DNA from: Aquimarina sp. U1-2
GTDB taxonomy: Bacteria > Bacteroidota > Bacteroidia > Flavobacteriales > Flavobacteriaceae
DNA: 64,000 nt
Assembly: GCF_017897595.1 (NCBI RefSeq)
Contig: NZ_JAGKIK010000001.1
Coordinates: 583,687-647,686, forward strand
Direction: 5' to 3'
Part shown: positions 25,973-34,556 of the stretch, one piece after another
Layout of the letters: every line of letters starts with the position of its first letter
How positions within the stretch are numbered: the stretch's first letter is position 1
Made by a program: the position numbers and the translations under genes
Notes under the pieces: generated by a model
What the model saw: only the letters and a program-made list of their open reading frames with translations
What the model was told of the DNA's origin: nothing
The model's database searches: none

Positions 25973-26872
25973 TTATTGCGCCATAAATTCTGAAGGCGTC
26001 ATACCTGTATGTTTCTTGAAAAATTTAGTAAAGTAACTGGTGTCAGAAAACTTTAAAATGTAAGCCACCTGGGTAATACTTATCCTACTATTTTTAAGCA
26101 ACGACTTTGCCTCAAGGATTAGCCGCTCTGTAATAAGTTGCCTGGCAGACCGACCCGTCATTTTTCTTAGTACATCACTCAAATGATTAGGGTGTACAAA
26201 AAGTTTTTCAGCATAATCTTTAACCGAAAACAAATGTTCAATTTTATCTGATACTAATTCATAAAAATGATGTTCTAATGCCGAATTAAAGTTGATCACC
26301 AATTCGTTATCGGCATCCTTAGGAGAATTATCTAATTTGTATTTGCACACCACGCCTGCTTCTTCTAATATAATATGCAACTGATGCCAACAACAATTTA
26401 TAGAGTTGCGTTGGTAATACTCGTACAACTGTTTAAAATAGTTTAAAAAGACTTCTAATTGCGAATCATTAAGTTGAAACTTTTGCTGTCCTTCTAAAGA
26501 ATAATAAGGATAATCGCTGTAATGCGTTGTCAATTTGATTTCTGTGGTAAAATCATCAGAGAACAGACATACAAAACCTTCCCAATTATTGGTATCTCGA
26601 TGATAATGTCGTAAATGCCTTGGCCCCAAAAAATATAGAGAACCACGGCACATTGTATAATCATGCAATCCTATTTTATACGTAGCTGTTCCTTCCTTTA
26701 AGAGAATAACTACATAGGTACTACTGCGGTAAAGTCCGGTATGATTAAGTTGGCTATCCGGTGCATCTTCTAATCTGTGAATATGAAAATGCAGATGTTT
26801 AGCACGTACCGTTTTCAAACCTTTGAGTAAATCGGCTATGGTATCATAGTAAGCAATAGATTGTTCCTGCAT
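25973..26872 (-). CDS. AraC-family transcriptional regulator, probable controller of the class B sites
   Basis: The 299-residue product is an AraC regulator: N-terminal sensor half with TYVVILLKEGTATYKIG and GPRHLRHYHRDTNNWEGF, then the double helix-turn-helix ending ISITQVAYILKFSDTSYFTKFFKKHTGMTPSEF. It is divergent from moaDE. Its own promoter region carries class B repeats on the minus strand (27095 and 27074) and the moaD side carries them on the plus strand. Autoregulation and control of the class B genes is therefore a reasonable inference. Its leader contains a short copy of the MITE-like repeat. Confidence 0.88.
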   Translation of the reverse strand: MQEQSIAYYDTIADLLKGLKTVRAKHLHFHIHRLEDAPDSQLNHTGLYRSSTYVVILLKEGTATYKIGLHDYTMCRGSLYFLGPRHLRHYHRDTNNWEGFVCLFSDDFTTEIKLTTHYSDYPYYSLEGQQKFQLNDSQLEVFLNYFKQLYEYYQRNSINCCWHQLHIILEEAGVVCKYKLDNSPKDADNELVINFNSALEHHFYELVSDKIEHLFSVKDYAEKLFVHPNHLSDVLRKMTGRSARQLITERLILEAKSLLKNSRISITQVAYILKFSDTSYFTKFFKKHTGMTPSEFMAQ

Positions 26873-26974
26873 TAAATTAAAATTTCAATTATTGTACGCT
26901 ACAGACAAAAAACTGCATTCATTATTCTTAAGTATAAAAAAAATAATGATCTATAGCGTACCCATTCTATTTGA

Positions 26975-27036
26975 TTAATTCAGATTATGCATTAAAAGTC
27001 TCATAACGAAGTTCTAATGTACAATCCGGGTTTAAA
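26975..27036. repeat. Internally deleted copy of the MITE-like repeat
   Basis: Both terminal parts of the element at 53461 are present in about 60 bp: GATTATGCATTAAAA on the left and TAACGAAGTTCTAATGTACA-ATCCGGGTTTAA on the right, with the central hairpin missing. It sits in the leader of the araC gene. Confidence 0.55.
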
Positions 27037-27038
27037 AT

Positions 27039-27095
27039 TAAAGATAACCATATACAAATGCTTAGTTATGACACTTTTCTCAGGTTAGAGGGCAC
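27039..27095 (-). promoter_or_regulatory. Class B operator-promoter for araC (25973-26872)
   Basis: On the minus strand CTTTTTGTGCC and GAAAAGTGTCA have G positions at 27095 and 27074 (21 bp). TATCTTTA at 27046-27039 begins 28 bp further on. Confidence 0.65.
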
Positions 27096-27124
27096 AAAAA
27101 GAACATTTTCATCATATATAAGGA

Positions 27125-27181
27125 GTGACAGAAAATATAGAAAAAGTGACATAATAAAGTGAAGCCACAAATCTACATTTA
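27125..27181 (+). promoter_or_regulatory. Class B operator-promoter for moaD/moaE
   Basis: AGGAGTGACAG and AAAAAGTGACA have G positions at 27125 and 27146 (21 bp). TACATTTA at 27174-27181 begins 28 bp after the second. This places transcription start near 27190 and excludes a GTG start at 27159. Confidence 0.7.
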
Positions 27182-27218
27182 CGATTATAACGAACCTTAC
27201 GGTAGTGCGAGCAAAAGT

Positions 27219-27455
27219 ATGAGAGTTAAAACATTTGGAATATCAAAGGATATTATAGGTGAGTCAACATTAACATTGAATGTAGATAAACCGATGACCG
27301 TAAGTGATTTGAAAGAATTTTTGAATAAACAATATCCCAAAATGAGCACGATAGGCACTTACAGTATTGCTGTAAATCAAGAATACGCAGATAACCATCA
27401 AAACTTATATCTGGATGACGAAATCGCAATCATTCCGCCCGTTAGCGGCGGTTGA
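27219..27455 (+). CDS. moaD: MoaD/ThiS-type sulfur carrier for molybdopterin synthesis
   Basis: The 78-residue product is a beta-grasp protein ending in the Gly-Gly needed for thiocarboxylation (PPVSGG). It begins MRVKTFGISKDIIG, the usual MoaD opening. The start at 27219 is supported by both the family and the -7 box at 27174. It provides sulfur to MoaE. Only this two-gene synthase is here, so the rest of the pathway must be elsewhere. It probably serves the molybdenum hydroxylase at 12587-15344. Confidence 0.88.
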   Translation: MRVKTFGISKDIIGESTLTLNVDKPMTVSDLKEFLNKQYPKMSTIGTYSIAVNQEYADNHQNLYLDDEIAIIPPVSGG

Positions 27456-27876
27456 GAAAAAAAACCAATCCATACAACTGGTCAACACCATTAACATTGC
27501 TAAAGCCATAGAACAGTTGGAAAACTCAGAAGCAAGCGCACAGTCTATTTTTATAGGAACAGTACCTAGTATGAGTGGCAGCTTTGAAGTAAAAAAATTG
27601 TTTTTTGAAAGCTATGAGCAAATGGCTATTAAGGAAATGGCTAAAATTTCAGACGTAGCACTAAGCGAATTCAACCTTAAAAAAGTAATACTCTGGCACT
27701 GTTTATCTACAAAGGTTGTAGGAGAAACCGTTGTGTTTGTGGGTACGTGCTCTACCCATAGAGCAGATGCTATAGCCGCCACCAAATATATTATAGACAC
27801 ACTTAAAGAAATGGTTCCGATATGGAAAAAAGAATACTTTAAAAATGGCTCGATCTGGGCCAATGCTCATCCTTAA
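27415..27876 (+). CDS. moaE: MoaE-like molybdopterin synthase large subunit, divergent
   Basis: The 153-residue product follows the MoaE plan: SIFIGTVPSMSG, VVFVGTCSTHRADAIAATKYIIDTLKEMVPIWKKE and the closing NGSIWANAHP. The C-terminal Lys pair (WKKE) that binds precursor is kept. The Arg expected after GTV (GTVR in Escherichia coli) is Pro, and the H-x-h-G-x-l-x-x-G-e motif is altered to HCLSTKVVGE. The only in-frame ATG (27415) lies inside moaD, giving a 41-bp overlap and about 15 extra residues. It is either a specialised or a weakened enzyme. Confidence 0.82.
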   Translation: MTKSQSFRPLAAVEKKNQSIQLVNTINIAKAIEQLENSEASAQSIFIGTVPSMSGSFEVKKLFFESYEQMAIKEMAKISDVALSEFNLKKVILWHCLSTKVVGETVVFVGTCSTHRADAIAATKYIIDTLKEMVPIWKKEYFKNGSIWANAHP

Positions 27877-28011
27877 AATGCTACCACAACTACCTTAGAG
27901 AAATAAACTACTCTAGTAAAAAGAGTTCATCAGAACTGGAATGGAACCATAATTGAATCTTTTACCATGTCAAAAAATAACACGCAGTATTTGTTGAGGG
28001 GTTACAGGAAC

Positions 28012-28326
28012 CTACCTTAACAGTAAGGGTTTTTCGGACACCAACACTTTCCTATCTTGTCGGCTTTCGGACTTAGCTAGGTTTTTCAGCACTTCCTTAT
28101 CAATTTCAAAAGGAAACTGCTGATTGTCTATCGCTTCTTTAAATATTACCAGTTCGGTAATGGTCGTTTCTGTGGCCTGCATTTCTCCCTTGTGTATCAC
28201 CTGGGTGATCACCTGGTTCTGAAAAAGGATAGCGTCTTTGGTTTGTGAATAGGCTTTTACGGCTACAATCATAAAAATAATGATAAGGCTTATAGATATA
28301 AGGTCTTGAGTTTTTGAAGTTTTCAT
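28012..28326 (-). CDS. Hypothetical secreted or membrane-anchored protein
   Basis: The 104-residue product has an N-terminal hydrophobic helix (about 9-28, ending VKAYSQ, a likely signal peptide), then a charged domain of about 75 residues without a family I recognise. The ATG at 28326 is preferred to 28359 because it places the basic residues next to the hydrophobic core. Confidence 0.55.
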   Translation of the reverse strand: MKTSKTQDLISISLIIIFMIVAVKAYSQTKDAILFQNQVITQVIHKGEMQATETTITELVIFKEAIDNQQFPFEIDKEVLKNLAKSESRQDRKVLVSEKPLLLR

Positions 28327-28681
28327 ACGTTTAAAATTTTTCGATTTCTGAATGTTCAAAAATTTTTTGAATGAATTCAGGAACTCACATAAATTTCAAT
28401 CATTTCATTGTGTTCATTTAAAATGATGAAAATTTACGTTCGTTTCACAATATTTCGTTTTTAAATTCTATGTAAAGGTACCTTCAAATAGAGCCTATTA
28501 TGTGGTAGGAATTAAAGGGATTATAGTAAGTTTTTTTTGGAAATGCTTAAGTAAATAGACAGTCGCTTATTGTTTACTTCAATCAGAAAAGCAAGTAATC
28601 GTTTTTTCTGATTTACCTCTGTTAAAGTCATCTTTTTTACAAGAAGTGACCTTTTTTATGTTGCTATTTATCCTTCAAAAA

Positions 28682-28738
28682 GTGCTACGCTTACCTTAAA
28701 AAGTGACGAATCAAAATTGATTCGAGGTGATATTTTGT
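28682..28738 (+). promoter_or_regulatory. Class B operator-promoter, distal, for 28870
   Basis: CAAAAAGTGCT and TAAAAAGTGACG have G positions at 28682 and 28703 (21 bp). The box TATTTTG lies at 28731-28737, one base shorter than consensus, 28 bp after the second G. Confidence 0.55.
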
Positions 28739-28780
28739 GAACCGTTAAAATTGATGTAAAAAAATAATATGCCACAAAAA

Positions 28781-28836
28781 TGACCATAAAACCATAAAAA
28801 ATGACCATTCTCAAGTAACACTTCTATAGAACTTTG
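28781..28836 (+). promoter_or_regulatory. Class B operator-promoter, proximal, for 28870
   Basis: AAAAATGACCATAA and AAAAATGACCATTC are near-identical repeats with TGAC at 28781 and 28802, exactly 21 bp apart. GAACTTTG (28829-28836) begins 27 bp after the second TGAC, the same register as in the other class B sites. It also reads as GGTCAT on the minus strand. Confidence 0.65.
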
Positions 28837-28869
28837 TACTAAAGTTAAACCCTAAAAACAATCAAAAAA

Positions 28870-29433
28870 ATGAGAAAATCAACAACCTTAATCATTCTAA
28901 TTTTGTGTACAACTGCCATGGTAGCACAAGATTTTCATTATGGCGTACGAGCAGGGCTTAATGCTGCCAACTTTACTGGCGACCTGGAGGATACCGAAGT
29001 AAAGTATGGCTTTTCAGCAGGTATTTTTGGCGAGCTAACGATAACAGATCAATTTTCGGTGCAGTTAGACGCGTTATTCTCTTCACAAGGTGCAGAAATT
29101 GAGAATAGCGACGACGCTAAATTCAAGCTCAATTATCTCAATTTTCCGCTTACGGCAAAGTATTACTTCGTAGATGGTTTCTACGGGCAGACTGGCCCTC
29201 AGTTTGGTTTTTTGCTTAATGCCGATTTTGAAAATGGGAACCAAGAGACCGACATTAAAGATGACTTGAAAACTTTTGACCTTAGCATCCCCATTGTTTT
29301 GGGATACCAATTTGACTTCGGGCTATTGGCCGATATACGATACAACATCGGGGTAACCGATCTTAATGATGGTTTGGGAAATGATGATCTTAGAAATGGG
29401 GTTTTTCAACTTATGGTAGGCTATCGCTTCTAA
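28870..29433 (+). CDS. Outer-membrane beta-barrel protein, PorT-like
   Basis: The 187-residue product has a signal peptide (about 1-18, ending MVAQ) and alternating strands of a small outer-membrane barrel. It starts DFHYGVRAGLNAANFTGD and ends FQLMVGYRF with a terminal aromatic residue. YFVDGFYGQTGPQFGFLLNA and LGYQFDFGLLADIRYNIG are typical of the OMP_b-brl_2 family. Two class B promoters make it a strong candidate member of the AraC regulon, perhaps as a pore or binding protein for the inducing compound, which is inference. Confidence 0.85.
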   Translation: MRKSTTLIILILCTTAMVAQDFHYGVRAGLNAANFTGDLEDTEVKYGFSAGIFGELTITDQFSVQLDALFSSQGAEIENSDDAKFKLNYLNFPLTAKYYFVDGFYGQTGPQFGFLLNADFENGNQETDIKDDLKTFDLSIPIVLGYQFDFGLLADIRYNIGVTDLNDGLGNDDLRNGVFQLMVGYRF

Positions 29434-29563
29434 AAGAGTTTCTTAAGAACCTAAACGAAAAGAGGTATTTATCTTGCAAGCTGCTTTTAAGTAAGTGGCT
29501 TTTTCGCATAGATGAGTTATGCTTTCGCGAAAGCTCTACATTCAAAAAAAACGACAAAAAATA

Positions 29564-30544
29564 ATGAAACGATTCACAAAGACCATTCAACTTTTTATGG
29601 CGACTTTGCTCTGTATGTTTGCCAATTTAGAAATAGGTTCTGCACAAGTGTCTTTACATAAAGAACAATCACCTAAGTATGTACTCACTTTAGGGCACGA
29701 CAATGATTTTTTAGTCTTTTTTGACAGTACAGACCGATACTACTCTTACGGATTAAATGCAGATTTTAAATGGATTCAACCCGACGCCAAATTTTTATCC
29801 AGCTGGTTTACTACTAGAAAAACGGCAATTCATTCCGTTTCATTAAATATTGAAGCTTATACTCCTGAGTATAACGAACGAACAGGTGAAGCCATCCCCA
29901 CCGAAGAGCGGCCGTATGCCGGACTAAGCTACCTCAACTACAGTATTGCTTCGTATTATGAAAACTACATCATTACTTTGGGTGTAGATTTAGGAATTTT
30001 AGGGCCTCAATCACAGGCTGGGGAAATACAGAACTGGTTTCACGGTATTATAGGCGATGAGAAGCTGCAAGGCTGGAACCAACAGTTGGAAAATACACTG
30101 GCCTTTAACCTACTCGGGCAATGGATACAATCGCTTTATAGAGCAACTAATTTTGATGTGTATGGTGATGTAAAAGTGTCGATAGGAGCAATACATACCA
30201 ATGTACACCCTATGTTACATTTTCGTTTAGGGAAGTTAAAACCTATCACACAATCTATAGCTTCGAACAGCGGTCTCATAAATTCTGATACCGAATTTTA
30301 TTTTGATGGTGCCGTAGGTTATTGCATTTCTGCTTTTGATGGTACGGTACAAGGCAACATTTTTGAAGATGATGATTTTTTTGACTTTGATGCGATGAAC
30401 AACTTTATCTTTAACGCCTCTGCTGGCTTTGGCTTTCAAAAAAACAACTGGAAGTTATTGTTGAACTACCATTTTACCACGGGTGCGCTCAACTCAAGCG
30501 ATACGCATACGTTTGCAGCGTTTAAGGTAGGACGGTTTTTTTGA
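29564..30544 (+). CDS. lpxR: LpxR-like outer-membrane lipid A deacylase (DUF2219)
   Basis: The 326-residue product has a signal peptide (about 1-28, ending GSAQ) and the conserved DUF2219 marks: LGHDNDFLVFFDSTDRYYSYG, EERPYAGLSYLNYS and LGILGPQSQAGEIQNWFHGIIG, which hold the Asn, Asp, Ser and His positions of the active site known from Salmonella LpxR. The product would trim 3'-O-linked acyl chains of lipid A. The ATG at 29564 is preferred to 29519, whose codons run through a GCTTTCGCGAAAGC palindrome. Confidence 0.8.
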   Translation: MKRFTKTIQLFMATLLCMFANLEIGSAQVSLHKEQSPKYVLTLGHDNDFLVFFDSTDRYYSYGLNADFKWIQPDAKFLSSWFTTRKTAIHSVSLNIEAYTPEYNERTGEAIPTEERPYAGLSYLNYSIASYYENYIITLGVDLGILGPQSQAGEIQNWFHGIIGDEKLQGWNQQLENTLAFNLLGQWIQSLYRATNFDVYGDVKVSIGAIHTNVHPMLHFRLGKLKPITQSIASNSGLINSDTEFYFDGAVGYCISAFDGTVQGNIFEDDDFFDFDAMNNFIFNASAGFGFQKNNWKLLLNYHFTTGALNSSDTHTFAAFKVGRFF

Positions 30545-30572
30545 GGTTATTTTATAATCAACATATCGTGTT

Positions 30573-30668
30573 TTACGCAACTACTTTTCGGTTGACTAGA
30601 TACTCAATTAATTTTTTAAGTAGCTCTAATCCGATACCAGAATAGCCCCCTGTAAGTATAATGTTCAT
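30573..30668 (-). pseudogene. N-terminal remnant of an NAD(P)-binding Rossmann protein
   Basis: Thirty-one residues read MNIILTGGYSGIGLELLKKL and then a stop. This is the first betaalpha unit (TGGYSGIG) of an NmrA/SDR-type protein with the rest missing. It lies directly downstream, on the same strand, of the Crp-type regulator gene and may be a relic of its former target. Confidence 0.6.
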
Positions 30669-30735
30669 TATTTCTGTTTTTGAATTTGTAGAAGGCAAAT
30701 TTCAGCATACAAATGGTCAAAAACATTAATAAATA

Positions 30736-31218
30736 TTAAGATTTTCTATTTCTAATGGTATCTCCTTTAACTTTACTAAGTGCCTCAGGTGTTACACCTA
30801 AATAAGAAGCAATCATATGTTGGGGAACTCTTTGGGATAAGTCTGGATATAATTCTAGGAAGTGATGGTATCTATCTATAATGGATGAGCTCATTAGCAT
30901 TAAAACGCGTTCCTGCAATCGGGCAATTCGATTAACCAGTGTCATTTTTTCCTGTTGTTCTAATGCTACTTGCTTATCAAGCGGGATAACCACAGATGGC
31001 TCTAGTGCTTCAATAAATAATTGACATTTAGTTTCAGGCGGATTGCTATCTCCTATGTACCAACCAGAAGGGCTGAACATATAGGTGTGCTCCTTTCCGT
31101 TACTATCTATTAAATAGCTTCGCAGCAAGCCTTCTTCTACAAAGTAAATCTTCGTATTTACATCGCCCTGCGATTGCAGTAATTGCTTACGTTGAAGAGA
31201 TAATTTTTCGTTTTTCAT
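30736..31218 (-). CDS. Crp/Fnr-family transcriptional regulator
   Basis: The 160-residue form starts at MKNEKLSLQRKQLL and holds most of the cyclic-nucleotide-binding barrel (NTKIYFVEEGLLRSYLID, KEHTYMFSPSGWYIGD). A connecting helix follows, then a helix-turn-helix (VPQHMIASYLGVTPEALSKVKG). The family is usually about 190 residues, so the first strands may be encoded upstream: the frame stays open to a TTG at 31296 (186 residues). The start is therefore uncertain. Flavobacterial members often control a single neighbouring redox gene; here only a remnant remains. Confidence 0.78.
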   Translation of the reverse strand: MKNEKLSLQRKQLLQSQGDVNTKIYFVEEGLLRSYLIDSNGKEHTYMFSPSGWYIGDSNPPETKCQLFIEALEPSVVIPLDKQVALEQQEKMTLVNRIARLQERVLMLMSSSIIDRYHHFLELYPDLSQRVPQHMIASYLGVTPEALSKVKGDTIRNRKS

Positions 31219-31369
31219 TTTCAAAATGACACCCCCTAAAGGTCCTCGTCTATGAACAGTTGGGATTTTGTGCCTAACTTTTTGGTTTATTACCAACCTT
31301 TTCTTATTAATTCATTTCAATCAAGTGATTAAACCGCTATTATTTTAATACATTAATTACCTTATTACT

Positions 31370-32029
31370 TTATTTTCTTATTTTAATAGTTGTTTCTTTG
31401 TCTGATTCGGTTAGCGTAATATTTGTCCAATTACTTGTTGCTGGGATTTCTGTCGGAAACCAATTTCGATTATTCTTCACAATAATCAGCAAACCATGAT
31501 CATCACCAACTGCTGTGAACAATTCGCTATTTTGATTTTTCTCAAAGAGTTTTAGATCGAATTTTTCAATCAACTCCTTTCCATATTCGTCTGGCTTGGT
31601 TTGCACTATTCCTATTTCGCTAATGTTTAAAATTTGATTGCTATTAAATTCGTTTGACTCTTCGTTGTTCAAATCTTGTCTTGCTATAAATTCTAATACA
31701 TTTCCATCTGTGTCAAAGAAATAGACCGAGTTAGCATTCCAGGTTTCAAAATTGGCAATCAATACCTCATCCTCTTTTTTTATTAATTGGATTTTATCGC
31801 TTGACCAACTAATTGCCTCTTGTAACTTGTTCTTCGGAATATTGAAAGCCAAATGATATATCGGTTCAGATTTTTCCGTATCCTCAATTATCTTCAAAGT
31901 AGATTGTCCTATGATAACTTTGATTGAATTTTTATCAATTCTCTCAATTGGTAGTTCTAATGTATTTTGATAGAAATTGCCAATATCATTAAGATTGGTA
32001 GTCTTTATTTCAATTTCGTTTAATTTCAT
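31370..32029 (-). CDS. VOC/glyoxalase-like protein
   Basis: The 219-residue product starts with a vicinal-oxygen-chelate module (EIEIKTTNLNDIGNFYQNTLELPI ... YHLAFNIPKNKL ... NSVYFFDTDGNVLEFIAR). A second, weaker module fills residues about 125-219. The substrate is unknown. It has its own start well away from the neighbours. Confidence 0.78.
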   Translation of the reverse strand: MKLNEIEIKTTNLNDIGNFYQNTLELPIERIDKNSIKVIIGQSTLKIIEDTEKSEPIYHLAFNIPKNKLQEAISWSSDKIQLIKKEDEVLIANFETWNANSVYFFDTDGNVLEFIARQDLNNEESNEFNSNQILNISEIGIVQTKPDEYGKELIEKFDLKLFEKNQNSELFTAVGDDHGLLIIVKNNRNWFPTEIPATSNWTNITLTESDKETTIKIRK

Positions 32030-32246
32030 TTCTGAATGTTTTTTTAGCTTGCAGGGAACGGGATTCTACAAAGTCAGATGTGGTCATATTTCCTGAAATT
32101 TAATTAAAAAATGGGATTTTTGTATCATTTTCCGAGTTTCCATTAGCATTACACTTCAGCACAATTGGCGTTATACGCTGTCGACAACAGTTATTTTTTC
32201 ATTGAAGTAAGTCTCATTCCGAACTTAATTCGCTTGTTTAGTGGTT

Positions 32247-32660
32247 TTAATTGTGATATTTTAATCCATTCAGCGCTTTGTTCACCTTCATATTTTCGCC
32301 ATAAATTATAATGCCTACGAGTTCTTGATTTTCGTCTGAAGTCTTTCCAATTTCAATATGATTTTCATCTTCATTTTTTGTTCCAAAAAACCGATTCGTA
32401 TATACTCCTATGTTTAGTTCTCTTTGTCTTGCTCGGTTGAATGCTCTTTGTATTTGAGGTTGATCATCGGCTTTGTAAATGGTTATAGGTTGCTTGATAA
32501 AAGGTAGGAATTCAGAATTTGAAGCGTTAATAAAAGATTTTCCGTGAGTTTCAGGGAACTTTATTGCTACTGAACTTGCTAAAAATGATGCTACATTCAG
32601 TTTTTGCCAATCCAACAAATCATTCTTGATTACAATTGCTATTTTATTTTGAAAAGTCAT
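32247..32660 (-). CDS. DUF2000 family protein
   Basis: The 137-residue product matches the DUF2000 pattern: NKIAIVIKNDLLDWQKLNVASFLASS at the start, a central ITIYKADDQPQIQRAFNRARQRELNIGVYTNRFFGT and a VGIIIYG end. The fold is peptidyl-tRNA-hydrolase-like and the function unknown. It lies 7 bp downstream of the MarR-GNAT gene, so probably in one operon with it. Confidence 0.82.
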   Translation of the reverse strand: MTFQNKIAIVIKNDLLDWQKLNVASFLASSVAIKFPETHGKSFINASNSEFLPFIKQPITIYKADDQPQIQRAFNRARQRELNIGVYTNRFFGTKNEDENHIEIGKTSDENQELVGIIIYGENMKVNKALNGLKYHN

Positions 32661-32667
32661 TTTGAAA

Positions 32668-33621
32668 TTAGTTTAATGTGAGTTCCATTTGAATGTTACA
32701 TCTTTCGTATGGTGTATAATGTCCAGAGACTTTTTTGAACCCTAATTTTTCATACAATGTTATAGCAGGTTTTAAGATAGTATTGCTTTCCAAATACAAG
32801 TCAGAAGCATTAAGTTCTTTGGCTTTTTCTATGATTGATTTTCCCAACAAATGGCCAATTCCTTTACCTCTTGCTTTCGGGGAAACCGCCATTTTTGCCA
32901 ATTCATAATCATATTTGACATCTTGCATTTTGAGTAATGCACAAACGCCAAGTACAACGTCATTCTGTACTGCTACCAGAATTTTTCCGCCTTTGTCTAA
33001 TATATGACTTTGTGGGTCGTCTAAGGCTTTTCTGTCTGCATCTTCGAGTTTAAAATATCGTGTAATCCATTGTTCGTTGAGTTCTCGAAAAGCGGAATGG
33101 TGTTCTGGCAAGAATTCAAGAATGACAACATCAGATGATTCTCTCAGTTTTTTTTCTTCCAATACTCTCGTTAGTATAGATTTTTCTTCAAGCAAGTATT
33201 CAAACTCTTGAATAGCCAGCCAAATATTGTGCTTTGTTTGTTTCAGCATATTTTTTATGGCAGATTCAACGTCTTTGTATTGTTCCGCTATTTTTGAGGT
33301 TACTTCCATTCCTTTTTTAGTTAATAGAATGTTGTTTTTGCGTCCATCAAGAGGGTCTTTTTGCTCGGTTACCAATTCTGCTTTTGACATTTCATGTACG
33401 ATTTTGATAACCGATGGATGCGAATGTCCAATAGCATTTGCTATGGAAGTAATGGGTTTTCCCTTTTCTTGATTAGATAAAAAATAGAACACTGGAAACC
33501 ATTTTGGTTTTAGTTGTATCTCGTAAGCGTTATAGATTTTTTCGGCATCCTCCGTAACCTTTGTACTTAAATATCGTAATCGGCTTCCTAGTGCCATTTC
33601 ACCAATTTCTTCAAAATTCAT
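32668..33621 (-). CDS. MarR-type regulator fused to GNAT N-acetyltransferase
   Basis: The 317-residue product has a MarR winged helix (about 1-135; GKPITSIANAIGHSHPSVIKIVHEMSKAELVTEQKDPLDGRKNNILLT). A GNAT domain follows (about 150-317; VLEFLPEHHSAFRELNEQWI, AKMAVSPKARGKGIGHLLGKSIIEKAKE with the acetyl-CoA loop, LYEKLGFKKV). This fusion is known in Bacteroidota. It probably senses and acetylates a small amine. Confidence 0.88.
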   Translation of the reverse strand: MNFEEIGEMALGSRLRYLSTKVTEDAEKIYNAYEIQLKPKWFPVFYFLSNQEKGKPITSIANAIGHSHPSVIKIVHEMSKAELVTEQKDPLDGRKNNILLTKKGMEVTSKIAEQYKDVESAIKNMLKQTKHNIWLAIQEFEYLLEEKSILTRVLEEKKLRESSDVVILEFLPEHHSAFRELNEQWITRYFKLEDADRKALDDPQSHILDKGGKILVAVQNDVVLGVCALLKMQDVKYDYELAKMAVSPKARGKGIGHLLGKSIIEKAKELNASDLYLESNTILKPAITLYEKLGFKKVSGHYTPYERCNIQMELTLN

Positions 33622-34082
33622 TTATATATGTTATTAAATACGTAACTAATTACAAATATATAGAATTAAATTATAGAAAATAGCTAAACTTTGATAAATA
33701 AAAATAAATTGTTCGCTCTAGTTTTGATTGTTGCCAACTTATTACATCGATACCAAACATAACTTTATCCCGATTTTATAACGGGATAACGATAACTTTT
33801 CTTTCATTTTTTATATATAATTTAGTAAGAATGTATGATTCTCGTAAAGCTCTCAAATCAGGCTCATCTTCCTGAGGTAAGCGGAATTCAAAAAAAATTG
33901 AAAATAGTGTCTAAGATTATTTCGATAAAATAGTTTTTCTACAACAATTCGATACCGCAGAAAATTTTTAATAGAGCAATAGTACTTTTAATAAAAGCTT
34001 GCTGATTTGATATCATTACTAACTTTGGCTTAAACTCCTAAAAGCTACATTTAAAAATTTAATCGAATTGTAATTTTGTTTT
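33622..34082. other. Gap without gene
   Basis: The stretch is AT-rich with no supported coding region. TTATCCCG (33765-33772) and CGGGATAA (33782-33789) form an 8-bp hairpin that may end transcripts. Confidence 0.4.
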
Positions 34083-34556
34083 TCAGAAAAAGACAACGCC
34101 GTCATTTTCCAATTGGTCCAAATACCCTTGAAACGTAGAAGCTCTAAAGCGTTCATAAACTTCTAATTGCTCTGAGATAGTAAGACCATTTAGCAACGGA
34201 AGATTCTCTTTTTTCAAAAAATGGTTGAAAGCCTGAAAATCATCTGATTTTCGCGCAGCCCTTTTTAAAGTTTTAAGCATTTGCGTTTCGCTGTTTATAA
34301 CACCTTTGTCGTAATAAAGTTTTTTGTTTTTACGAGATGCTCTTAAAGCATTTCGATAATTAAATTCACCGTCATCTATAATTGATAATAATGCTATGGT
34401 GCTTTTAGAACGCTCCGATTTAACCTTGGTTACCGAAACTCTTTCAAAATTAGGCGCTGAATACGCGATTAATTCTTGAGACCTTAAGGTTTGTACGCTC
34501 GTTACTATCATAAAAATGAGTGTAGCTTTTATACTGCGTGATTGTAAAGTTTTCAT
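34083..34556 (-). CDS. Hypothetical secreted protein
   Basis: The 157-residue product has a probable signal peptide (about 1-26, ending TLRSQ), then a basic, helical domain (LRASRKNKKLYYDKGV, LKTLKRAARKSDDFQAFNHFLKKE). I recognise no family. It may be a periplasmic protein specific to this lineage. Confidence 0.55.
   Translation of the reverse strand: MKTLQSRSIKATLIFMIVTSVQTLRSQELIAYSAPNFERVSVTKVKSERSKSTIALLSIIDDGEFNYRNALRASRKNKKLYYDKGVINSETQMLKTLKRAARKSDDFQAFNHFLKKENLPLLNGLTISEQLEVYERFRASTFQGYLDQLENDGVVFF

Larger units (their letters stand above)
28327..28869. other. Long regulatory gap with two class B promoters
   Basis: There is no gene in this 543-bp stretch. It holds two sets of 21-bp-spaced repeats, each followed by a -7-like box, described separately. 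A further AAGAAGTGACC at about 28641-28651 is out of the 21-bp phase. Confidence 0.6.

Noticed and set aside
29519..29563. ATG at 29519 as start of the LpxR-like gene
   Set aside because: It would put 15 basic residues from a repeat palindrome before an otherwise normal signal peptide.
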